From Mucilaginibacter cryoferens (lineage in GTDB: Bacteria; Bacteroidota; Bacteroidia; Sphingobacteriales; Sphingobacteriaceae), in the NCBI RefSeq assembly GCF_014205845.1, contig NZ_JACHCR010000002.1:393078-457077 (forward strand): 64,000 bases of DNA, given 5' to 3'. The notes below the pieces were generated by a model. The model searched no databases. It saw only the letters and a list, made by a program, of their open reading frames with translations, and was not told the DNA's origin. The position numbers and the translations under genes are program-made. Of the stretch, positions 54,651 through 62,265 are shown in pieces (position 1 is the first letter of the stretch; every line of letters starts with the position of its first letter).

Positions 54651-55382
54651 TTATTTTTCGAGAATAAACCGGTAAACATAGGGAGCTTTATGTGCTCCTC
54701 CGGTAAATTTTTTGGCAATCCGCTCCAAAATTCCCAGGCTTAACATTTTGCGTTGAAAAGCCGCACGTATTAGCTTTTTGTTTAAGATAGTTTCGTATAA
54801 ATTTTGCAGCTCGCCCATGGTAAAATCTTCGGTAAGTAAATTAAAACCGATGAGTTTCTGGTCGAGGTTAATTCGGAGGGTTTCTAATGCTTTTTGGATG
54901 ATGAGTTGATGATCCTGCATCAGTACAGGTAGATCGTCAAGCGCATACCAATCGCAGCTGTCAGAAATGCTATCGGGGGTAGGGATGGCTTTCGTAAAAT
55001 CAACCAATGCGTAATAGCCTACAGATACAAAGCGTTTAAGTAACCAATGGTTTTCTGGCGGCATAACACCGCGCGCGGCCATTATCGCTTTTAAAGGCGC
55101 GGCATCGTGGCGGCTCCTGTCGCCAAAAACATAAAATTGATCCAGGAAGATATTGGTAAGACCGGTACGATCAAGCAAAACCCGTCGCGCGGCTTCGTTT
55201 ACATCTTCGTAATCACGAATAAAACCTCCCGGTAAAGCAAATAGTCCGGTGTTTTTGTAGGCAAGGAGTAATACCTTTAGCTGGTTGTCATGAAATCCGA
55301 AGATAACAGCATCAATAGCCAGGCCTGGCAAATAGCCATCGCCCCGGGCATCGGCCTCCTGATTTTTAAATTCGTTATTCAT
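54651..55382 (-). CDS. Nudix/winged-helix transcriptional regulator (NrtR/AraR-like)
   Basis: About 243 residues. The N-terminal Nudix-like domain (LAIDAVIFGFHDNQLKVLLLAYKN, GGFIRDYEDVNEAARRVLLDRTG) has a degenerate Nudix box lacking the full REUxEE catalytic set, as in regulators that bind rather than cleave their ligand. The C-terminal winged helix (about 165-243: MGELQNLYETILNKKLIRAAFQRKM) binds DNA. ATG 55382 is preferred over an in-frame ATG at 55406. Divergent from the carboxylesterase, with a perfect inverted repeat between them. The effector (sugar or NAD derivative) is unknown. Confidence 0.85.
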   Translation of the reverse strand: MNNEFKNQEADARGDGYLPGLAIDAVIFGFHDNQLKVLLLAYKNTGLFALPGGFIRDYEDVNEAARRVLLDRTGLTNIFLDQFYVFGDRSRHDAAPLKAIMAARGVMPPENHWLLKRFVSVGYYALVDFTKAIPTPDSISDSCDWYALDDLPVLMQDHQLIIQKALETLRINLDQKLIGFNLLTEDFTMGELQNLYETILNKKLIRAAFQRKMLSLGILERIAKKFTGGAHKAPYVYRFILEK

Positions 55383-55443
55383 GTTTAGCAAATAAAAGCA
55401 GGGCAAGTAACAAAAATTTTGTTAAGCATGTAAATTTATTTAT

Positions 55444-55466
55444 TATTGTATCATTATGTTACAATA
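55444..55466. promoter_or_regulatory. Candidate operator of the Nudix-type regulator
   Basis: Perfect inverted repeat TATTGTA-N9-TACAATA, extendable with one mismatch to nine bases per arm, in the middle of the divergent promoter region. The regulator gene starts 61 bases to one side and the carboxylesterase gene 45 bases to the other. Size and symmetry fit a dimeric winged-helix repressor. Confidence 0.6.
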
Positions 55467-55511
55467 GTAAATAATTTTATTGTTCAACACAAAACCAACC
55501 AATTATAACGC

Positions 55512-57137
55512 ATGAAGAAATCATTTTTAGCAGTACTACTGCTGGTGCAAATTGCTACTGTAAAGGTAATTGCACAAACAAACCAGGTAACCGTAGAAAA
55601 CGGCACACTGGAGGGCGTAAAAGAAGCCGGCTCGCCTGTATCTATTTTTAAGGGAATACCTTTTGCGCAGCCACCTGTTGGCGATCTGCGCTGGAAAGAG
55701 CCGCAGCCTGCAAAAAACTGGACCGGTGTGCTTAAGGCCGATCATTTTGGCAACAACCCTATGCAACGTCCAATTTTTGGCGATATGGGTTTCCGCTCTG
55801 CCGGGGCCAGCGAAGATTGCTTGTACCTTAACGTATGGACACCCGCCAAAACCATGAAGGAAAAACTACCCGTATTGGTTTATTTTTATGGTGGGGGACT
55901 TGCCGCTGGCGACGGCTCTGAGCCACGTTATGATGGTGAGAGCATGGCAAAAAAAGGTATTGTGGTGCTCACCGTAAATTACCGGTTAGGCATCTTCGGT
56001 TTTTTCTCACATCCGGAATTAACTGCCGAATCGCCTAATCATTCATCAGGTAACTATGGTTATCTCGATCAGAATGCAGCTTTGCTTTGGGTGCAAAAAA
56101 ATGTGGCCAAATTTGGTGGCGACCCTAAACATGTAACCATTGCGGGTGAGTCGGCTGGTTCTATATCAGTATCGGTACAAATGGCATCACCTTTATCAAA
56201 AGACCTGATGATTGCAGCCATTGGCGAAAGCGGTGCCGGTATTAATCCAACACTTAACTCCATACCACTCGCCGATGCAGAAAAGAATGGGGTTACCTTC
56301 GCGGCCCATGTAAAAGCCGGTTCATTGGCCGAATTAAGGGCAATACCCGCAAAAGATCTGCTTGATGCTGTTTATCAGCCCGGTTCAACACCAATGACAC
56401 CAACAATTGACGGCTATCTATTACCGAAATCGCTGCCTGCCATTTTTGAAGCCGGTGAACAAGCTAAAATCCCAATCCTGGTTGGGTGGAACTCGGCCGA
56501 AGTGCCTTACCAGTTTATGATGCGTGCTGACGCGCCAACGCTCGAAAATTATAAGAAAACATTGACAACTTTATATGGAGATAAAGCCGACGAAGCCATG
56601 AAGCTGTACCCGGCATCTACCGATGAGGAAGTGGTTAAATCGGCCACTGCCTTATCAAGCGATCGTTTTATTGTTTACAGCACCTGGAAATGGGCCGATC
56701 TGCAAATGCAAACCGGTGGCAAACCTGTGTATCGTTATTTGTTTTCGAGGGTACGCCCCGCAATGACCGCCCAGATGGGTAATGCTACCGCAGGCCTTGC
56801 CGGTGGCGTGGTTAAAGGTGACGCCGCCAAAGCAGCTCCTAAGCCCGCTGCTGTAGGCGCTGCACATGCTTCAGAAATTGAATATGCTATGGGTAACCTG
56901 GCCACCAATAAAGTTTACGCCTGGACACCCGATGATTATAAGGTATCGGCAACTATGGAGAATTACTTTGCCAACTTTATAAAAACGGGTAATCCAAATG
57001 GAAACGGACAGCCAAAATGGGATGCCAATACTGGTAAAGCCCCGGTTAAGTTTATGAACATAGACGTTAAGAGCGAACAACAAACCGAAGCTGATAGGGA
57101 AAGATACCTTTTCCTGGATAAGGAATATATGAAATAG
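55512..57137 (+). CDS. Secreted type-B carboxylesterase
   Basis: 541 residues with signal peptide (MKKSFLAVLLLVQIATVKVIAQ). Alpha/beta-hydrolase of the carboxylesterase/para-nitrobenzyl esterase family: GIPFAQPPVGDLRWKEP, SEDCLYLNVW, oxyanion-hole YFYGGGL and nucleophile in TIAGESAGSISV. The catalytic His is in AAHASEIEYAMG. An Ala/Lys-rich insert (about 425-450) precedes it. Expected to hydrolyse ester-linked groups in the periplasm; the natural substrate is unknown. Probably controlled by the divergent Nudix-type regulator. Confidence 0.93.
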   Translation: MKKSFLAVLLLVQIATVKVIAQTNQVTVENGTLEGVKEAGSPVSIFKGIPFAQPPVGDLRWKEPQPAKNWTGVLKADHFGNNPMQRPIFGDMGFRSAGASEDCLYLNVWTPAKTMKEKLPVLVYFYGGGLAAGDGSEPRYDGESMAKKGIVVLTVNYRLGIFGFFSHPELTAESPNHSSGNYGYLDQNAALLWVQKNVAKFGGDPKHVTIAGESAGSISVSVQMASPLSKDLMIAAIGESGAGINPTLNSIPLADAEKNGVTFAAHVKAGSLAELRAIPAKDLLDAVYQPGSTPMTPTIDGYLLPKSLPAIFEAGEQAKIPILVGWNSAEVPYQFMMRADAPTLENYKKTLTTLYGDKADEAMKLYPASTDEEVVKSATALSSDRFIVYSTWKWADLQMQTGGKPVYRYLFSRVRPAMTAQMGNATAGLAGGVVKGDAAKAAPKPAAVGAAHASEIEYAMGNLATNKVYAWTPDDYKVSATMENYFANFIKTGNPNGNGQPKWDANTGKAPVKFMNIDVKSEQQTEADRERYLFLDKEYMK

Positions 57138-57203
57138 AGATCGTTTACAGGTTGATTTGATTATCCCGGTTGCTGCAAGGCGGCAGGGATTTTTTTTTGG
57201 TTT

Positions 57204-57830
57204 TTACCTTTTTGTAAAAGCTATTTTAATACCCATCAGCACAAAAACAATAGCCGAAAACTTGTTAAGCCAAACACCAAAGGTTGGGCGTTGCTTTAAT
57301 TGGGTTGATAATGAACCTGCGAAAAAAGTAAGCATCATAAACCACAATAAACTCATTAAGGCATAGGTAACACCCAGTAGCACAAAAGGCAATGCATTAT
57401 GTATATAAGCCGTTTGTATAAATTGCGGAAAGAAAGCCAAAAAGAAAATAGCAACCTTTGGGTTAAGTATATTGGTGAGTACGGCAGATAAATAGGTTTT
57501 CCTTACAGGTTCTGATACTACCCGGACATCCTGGTTTGTGATAGCATCCTTCGAGAAAAATTTAGTAACGCCGAGATAAACCAGGTAAGCAGCCCCCGCA
57601 TATTTCATAAAACTGAAAGCAATAGCCGACTGAGAAAGTATAAGTGATAGTCCAAATGCGGCCAGGGTTGTATGCACAAGCACACCTGTGCTAATACCTA
57701 ACGTGGCGTAAATACCCGCCTTTTTGCCCTGTGCTATAGATTTGTTTAACACAAACATGGTATCGATACCCGGAGACATGATGAACAGGAGCGAGGTGAT
57801 TAAAAAGGTGCTGAAGTTAATGATGCCCAT
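57204..57830 (-). CDS. LysE/RhtB-family amino acid exporter
   Basis: About 208 residues with six membrane helices. The family signature FIMSPGIDTMFVLNKSIAQGKKAGIYATLGISTG occupies roughly 15-50 (split in meaning: SPGIDTM core and GxxxG helix). The C-terminal helix pair ends at the inner membrane. Exports amino acids such as homoserine, threonine or leucine. ATG 57830 is preferred; an in-frame ATG at 57866 adds an unusual 12-residue leader. Confidence 0.9.
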   Translation of the reverse strand: MGIINFSTFLITSLLFIMSPGIDTMFVLNKSIAQGKKAGIYATLGISTGVLVHTTLAAFGLSLILSQSAIAFSFMKYAGAAYLVYLGVTKFFSKDAITNQDVRVVSEPVRKTYLSAVLTNILNPKVAIFFLAFFPQFIQTAYIHNALPFVLLGVTYALMSLLWFMMLTFFAGSLSTQLKQRPTFGVWLNKFSAIVFVLMGIKIAFTKR

Positions 57831-57927
57831 AACGCAAAAGTAAGAATATATTATTTCGGCATTCATATTAACGGCAGGTTTTAAACCCGTCGTTAATGTG
57901 AATGCATTCTGCTATTTTTACCGCCAC

Positions 57928-58626
57928 ATGAGCACATTTGCCGATAGAATCATTGCCTTTAATAAACAACTGGAATACACCGGCTCGTTGCCGCCGGGCG
58001 TCAGCATTATGAATCCTTTCAGGGATAATGATTTTGCTATGGATGTTTCATCCCTGTTTTACCGTAAGTACTATAATGATAACCATCCCCGGCATTTAAT
58101 ATTGGGCATAAACCCCGGCAGGTTTGGCTCGGCCATGACGGGAGTTTCTTTTACCGATCCTAAGAGGATGATCAACCAATGCCATATCCCATATACAGGG
58201 CCTATCACTCATGAACCATCGTCAGAGTATGTTTACGATATGATCAATGCTTTTGGTGGGATAGCCGAATTTTATCAGCAGTTTTATATTCATTCTGTTT
58301 GCCCCCTGGGTTTTACCATAACCGGTCCGAAAGGAAAGGAAGTAAATTATAATTATTACGATACGCCGGAACTTACAAAGGCTGTGTACCCGTTTATCAT
58401 AGAAAATATTGAAAAACAAATAGCCCTCGGGTTCCAAACTGATATTTGCTTTTGTTTCGGCACAGGTAAAAACGAAGCTTTTCTGCGTAAACTGAACGAC
58501 GAGAAGAAATTTTTTAAAAAGGTTGTGGCTTTAGAGCATCCCCGGTTTATAATGCAATACAAATCAAAAACAAAGCAGGATTATATTGCCAAATACTTAA
58601 ATGCATTTACAGAAGCAATTATTTAG
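57928..58626 (+). CDS. SMUG2-type uracil-DNA glycosylase family protein
   Basis: About 232 residues of the DUF4918/SMUG2 branch of the uracil-DNA glycosylase superfamily. The active-site loop is HLILGINPGRFGSAMTG; the C-terminal loop ALEHPRFIMQYK provides the His-Pro motif equivalent to HPS of other UDGs. Base-excision repair of uracil or oxidised pyrimidines is expected. ATG 57928 fits the family start; an ATG at 57898 adds 10 residues. Ends convergently, overlapping the next gene by 8 bases. Confidence 0.85.
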   Translation: MSTFADRIIAFNKQLEYTGSLPPGVSIMNPFRDNDFAMDVSSLFYRKYYNDNHPRHLILGINPGRFGSAMTGVSFTDPKRMINQCHIPYTGPITHEPSSEYVYDMINAFGGIAEFYQQFYIHSVCPLGFTITGPKGKEVNYNYYDTPELTKAVYPFIIENIEKQIALGFQTDICFCFGTGKNEAFLRKLNDEKKFFKKVVALEHPRFIMQYKSKTKQDYIAKYLNAFTEAII

Positions 58627-58942
58627 TACTGATATCGCGCTGATGGTCATCAAACTCCTTGCCGGTAGCATGGTAACCTCTAATAAATTGAGCGAGTTGT
58701 TTCAATTCAAAATCAGTAAGCTCGGTACCACCAGAATAATGATAACCACTATCCACATCATCCAAAAATATAGCTCCCAAATAACCTTTATCAAAAGTCT
58801 TCGCGCTGTCTATCTCCCGGTACAATTTATAAGTGCCTGTTTTGCCTCCGGCAGCATTGTTAATATCTGCCGGATCTACAGCTATATTAATATGTGTGCC
58901 ATCTTCTTTATTTATGCCGAATGTTACGCCGCTTGTTATCAT
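58619..58942 (-). CDS. Hypothetical protein, 107 residues
   Basis: Not recognised. Soluble, acidic/mixed-charge, with no signal peptide or membrane segment (DPADINNAAGGKTGTYKLYREID; FLDDVDSGYHYSGG; FELKQLAQFIRGYH). Amino-acid make-up looks like a real protein, while the plus-strand frame across the same DNA is hydrophobic and cysteine-rich and looks spurious. Single gene, convergent with the SMUG2-type gene. Confidence 0.6.
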   Translation of the reverse strand: MITSGVTFGINKEDGTHINIAVDPADINNAAGGKTGTYKLYREIDSAKTFDKGYLGAIFLDDVDSGYHYSGGTELTDFELKQLAQFIRGYHATGKEFDDHQRDISTK

Positions 58943-59116
58943 AGTAATTTATTTATTACTAATCAGACAATTGGTACCTGAATTTGTTTACCCATTGGTT
59001 TAATCTATATACACTAACTGAATAGCCTATTGGTAATAAAACTTTTTTTTAATGCAGGCGTATATTCATATGAATAACGCACTTGTTAAATACCAATACC
59101 CAATAAACTCAAATTT

Positions 59117-59794
59117 ATGCTAAGTACTTACGAAACCATCCTCCGATTATTAATTGCCGCATTGTTAGGTAGTATAATAGGCTGGGAGCGCGAACGCAGG
59201 CATTGGACAGCAGGCTTACGAACCCATATGATGGTTTCGCTTGGTGCAGCCTTAATGATGCTGGTATCGGCCTATGGTTTTGGGGATGTGGTAGGTAAAC
59301 CGGGCATAGTGCTCGATCCGTCACGAGTGGCTGCGCAAGTTGTAAGCGGCATTGGCTTTTTAGGGGCAGGAACCATATTTTTTTTACGTAACGAGATAGT
59401 TAAAGGACTAACCACAGCAGCTGGCTTATGGACGGTTGCAGGTATTGGATTGGCCGTGGGCGGCGGTTTATATATAGAGGCTGTGAGTGCTACAGCCATC
59501 GCGTTAATTATATTGGCAGTATTTAAACCTTTTGAGAACCGTTTTTTTAAGAAAAATAAATACAGAAGTATCAGGATGATATTGGCTCAAAAATATGTTG
59601 ATTTTGCATCTATTGAGCATGTATTGGATGAACACAATATATCTTTCAGAGAAATCAGCTTATCGGCCGGAGACGGAAATGACGAGATCAGGATAACTAT
59701 TCAAAAGCAATTTGGCGAACACGAAAACACGTTAGTGGTATTGGCCGAGTTAAAAAAGATAGCAGGTGTTAGCGGAGTTGAATTTTTAAGCTGA
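59117..59794 (+). CDS. MgtC/SapB family membrane protein
   Basis: 225 residues. Four or five N-terminal helices with the family motif LLGSIIGWERERRHWTAGLRTHMMVSLGAALMM at about 15-47 (core WERERR and LRTH), and GAGTIFFL, GLTTAAGLWTVAGIGLAVGGG further on. A C-terminal cytoplasmic ACT-like domain (about 150-225) follows. MgtC proteins affect Mg2+ adaptation and can modulate ATP synthase; most homologues are uncharacterised. Confidence 0.92.
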   Translation: MLSTYETILRLLIAALLGSIIGWERERRHWTAGLRTHMMVSLGAALMMLVSAYGFGDVVGKPGIVLDPSRVAAQVVSGIGFLGAGTIFFLRNEIVKGLTTAAGLWTVAGIGLAVGGGLYIEAVSATAIALIILAVFKPFENRFFKKNKYRSIRMILAQKYVDFASIEHVLDEHNISFREISLSAGDGNDEIRITIQKQFGEHENTLVVLAELKKIAGVSGVEFLS

Positions 59795-59955
59795 AGAAAC
59801 ACTTTTATTAACTTTTGTAATAAAATTAAAAAGTTTTGATATGTTTATAAAATTATAGCAAACAACTGTGTTCACTACTCAAAAGAGCCTGTTTATTTTA
59901 ACTTTGTTCTTTGAGTGTTGTGGTTGGTTGAGATTTATTTATAAACATACTATCA

Positions 59956-62256
59956 ATGATAGCTTTCGCTAAAAAAAACATCTCTTTTAAGCTTGGTATT
60001 TTACTTATTTGCGCTGGTTTTAATGTAAACGCGCAAAATGCAGCTAAGTTTCCGTTAATACCATACCCAGCCAAATTGGTTGCCGGTACAGGTTCTTTTA
60101 TCATAACACCGCAAACCGCTATTGTAACGGCCAGGGAGTTTAACAGCGAAGCTATCGAACTTAATAGCTTATTACAAAAAGGTTTAGGTAAAAAGTTAAA
60201 ACTCGATAATACAGCTAAAATCCATGCTATAAAACTGGTTTACGATGCAAGTATTACCGCTCCCGAGGCCTATAGCCTCAGTATTACTACCAATCAGTTG
60301 GTTATCAGGGCAAAAGATGCCGCAGGTGTTTTTCACGCTGTGGAAACCATAAGGCAATTGCTCCCTGTTTCTGTAGAAACAAATACGGTACATAAGCAAT
60401 TAACATTACCCGCGGTAAGTATAGAAGACCAGCCTGCTTACGCATGGCGCGGTATGCACCTTGATGTATCCCGTCACTTTTTTTCGGTAAGCTATCTTAA
60501 AAAGTTTATAGATAGAATGGCCCTTTATAAAATGAATAAGCTTCACCTGCATTTAACAGACGACCAGGGCTGGCGTATTGAGATAAAAAAATATCCAAAA
60601 CTGACTGAAGATGGTGCATGGCGTACTTTTAACAACCAGGATTCATCATGTATTAAGCGCTCAAAGGATAACCCCGATTTTATTATCGACAAGGAGCATA
60701 TCATTCAACGTAATGGTAAAACCTTGTACGGTGGTTTTTATACCCAACAAGAGATGAAAGGTGTAGTAGCTTATGCTGCTGCAAAACACATTGATATTAT
60801 ACCCGAAATTGATATGCCAGGCCATATGATGGCAGCCATAAACTCGTATCCGTTTTTAACCTGCAACGGCGAAAATAAATGGGGCACCCTGTTTACCCGG
60901 CCTATTTGCCCGTGTAACGAAACTACTTTTGAGTTTGCGCAAAATGTATTTACCGAGATCATGGATATCTTTCCATCCAAATACATCCACATTGGTGGCG
61001 ACGAAGTTGACCGTACAGACTGGGGTAAATCTGATGCCTGTAAAGCATTAATGGAGCGCGAGGGTATTAAGGACCTACCTGCGTTACAGAGTTATTTTAT
61101 TAACCGGATGGAAAAATTCTTTAATTCAAAGGGGCGTAAACTGATAGGTTGGGACGAGATCATTGAAGGGGGAATTAGCCCGACGGCTATTGTGATGTAC
61201 TGGCGTACCTGGGTGCCCGATGCACCGGTAAAGGCGGTTAAAAACGGCAATACCGTTATTATGACCCCTGGCGAACCTTTATACTTTGATAATCAGCCCG
61301 ATCAGTATTCCATTTACAAGGTTTATCATTTTAATCCTATTCCCAAAGTTTTAAATACCGAAGAAGCAAAATCCATCATTGGTGCCCAAGCCAACATTTG
61401 GTCGGAGCAGATCCCATCCGAACGCCGTGCAGATTATATGGCAATGCCGCGAATGACCGCCCTGGCCGAAGCGCTTTGGACAAATAAGGCCGATAAATAT
61501 GATTTCTATTTGGCAAGGCTGGTAGAGCAATATAAAAGGATGGATGCCTTAAAGATAAATTATCGCCTGCCCGATCTGTCAAACCTGTTAAATGAATATG
61601 TATTTACCGATGAAGGCAGGTTGAGTATAACCCCACCGTTACCCGGCTTAACTATACATTATACTACCGATGGAACTTTACCTGATGCTAAATCGCCGGA
61701 GTTACCATCGCCGTTAATTATAAAAAAATCTGAGCTGATTAGGCTTGCACCTTTTACTGCCAGTGGTGCCCGCGGCGATGTTTACAATTTAAATTATAAA
61801 CAACAGCAAATGCTGGGCGCGGTAAAAATTGCGCCACCAAAACCAGGATTGGCCTGTACCTATTATAAAGCCTACTTTAAAGAAACCGCTTTAATGAAGG
61901 ATGCCAAAGTTGACAGTACTTTTACTACCGATAAAATTGAGGTGCCTGCAACGGTAAAAGCGCCATCGTTTGGTATTACTTATAAAGGCTATATAGATGT
62001 GCCTGCCGATGGTATTTACACTTTTTATTTAACTTGCGATGATGGCGGTGTGCTAAAAATAGGCCCTTCTGTTACTGTAAATAACGATGGCAATCACTCG
62101 GCCCAGGAGCGCAGCGGACAAATAGCCCTAAAAATGGGTGCCCATCCTTTCCACCTCGATTTTATTGAAGGTGGTGGCGGTTTTACCCTTAAATTAAAAT
62201 ATAGTGTTAACGGTTCTGAGCCGCAGGAGATACCGGCCAATTGGTTTAAAAATTAA
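59956..62256 (+). CDS. Beta-N-acetylhexosaminidase (GH20) with PA14 domain
   Basis: 766 residues with signal peptide (ends FNVNAQ). GH20b N-terminal domain (about 30-155), GH20 catalytic barrel (about 160-510) with the D349-E350 acid/base pair in YIHIGGDEVDRTDW and the substrate site PEIDMPGHM, a chitobiase/HEX C-terminal Fn3-like segment (about 545-615: LTIHYTTDGTLPDAKS), then a PA14-like carbohydrate-binding domain (about 630-766: YIDVPADGIYTFYLTCDDGGVLKI). Releases terminal GlcNAc or GalNAc from glycans. A -7-like TAACTTTG lies at 59899-59906. The fucosidase gene begins 9 bases later. Confidence 0.95.
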   Translation: MIAFAKKNISFKLGILLICAGFNVNAQNAAKFPLIPYPAKLVAGTGSFIITPQTAIVTAREFNSEAIELNSLLQKGLGKKLKLDNTAKIHAIKLVYDASITAPEAYSLSITTNQLVIRAKDAAGVFHAVETIRQLLPVSVETNTVHKQLTLPAVSIEDQPAYAWRGMHLDVSRHFFSVSYLKKFIDRMALYKMNKLHLHLTDDQGWRIEIKKYPKLTEDGAWRTFNNQDSSCIKRSKDNPDFIIDKEHIIQRNGKTLYGGFYTQQEMKGVVAYAAAKHIDIIPEIDMPGHMMAAINSYPFLTCNGENKWGTLFTRPICPCNETTFEFAQNVFTEIMDIFPSKYIHIGGDEVDRTDWGKSDACKALMEREGIKDLPALQSYFINRMEKFFNSKGRKLIGWDEIIEGGISPTAIVMYWRTWVPDAPVKAVKNGNTVIMTPGEPLYFDNQPDQYSIYKVYHFNPIPKVLNTEEAKSIIGAQANIWSEQIPSERRADYMAMPRMTALAEALWTNKADKYDFYLARLVEQYKRMDALKINYRLPDLSNLLNEYVFTDEGRLSITPPLPGLTIHYTTDGTLPDAKSPELPSPLIIKKSELIRLAPFTASGARGDVYNLNYKQQQMLGAVKIAPPKPGLACTYYKAYFKETALMKDAKVDSTFTTDKIEVPATVKAPSFGITYKGYIDVPADGIYTFYLTCDDGGVLKIGPSVTVNNDGNHSAQERSGQIALKMGAHPFHLDFIEGGGGFTLKLKYSVNGSEPQEIPANWFKN

Positions 62257-62265
62257 AAATATTTT

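Noticed and set aside
58601..58981. Plus-strand frame of 126 codons opposite the 107-residue hypothetical gene
   Set aside because: Hydrophobic, cysteine-rich and irregular; the minus-strand frame has normal protein composition.
59899..59906. TAACTTTG as full promoter of the GH20 gene
   Set aside because: The -7 box fits, but no upstream TTG lies at 19-21 bases; mentioned only in the gene entry.
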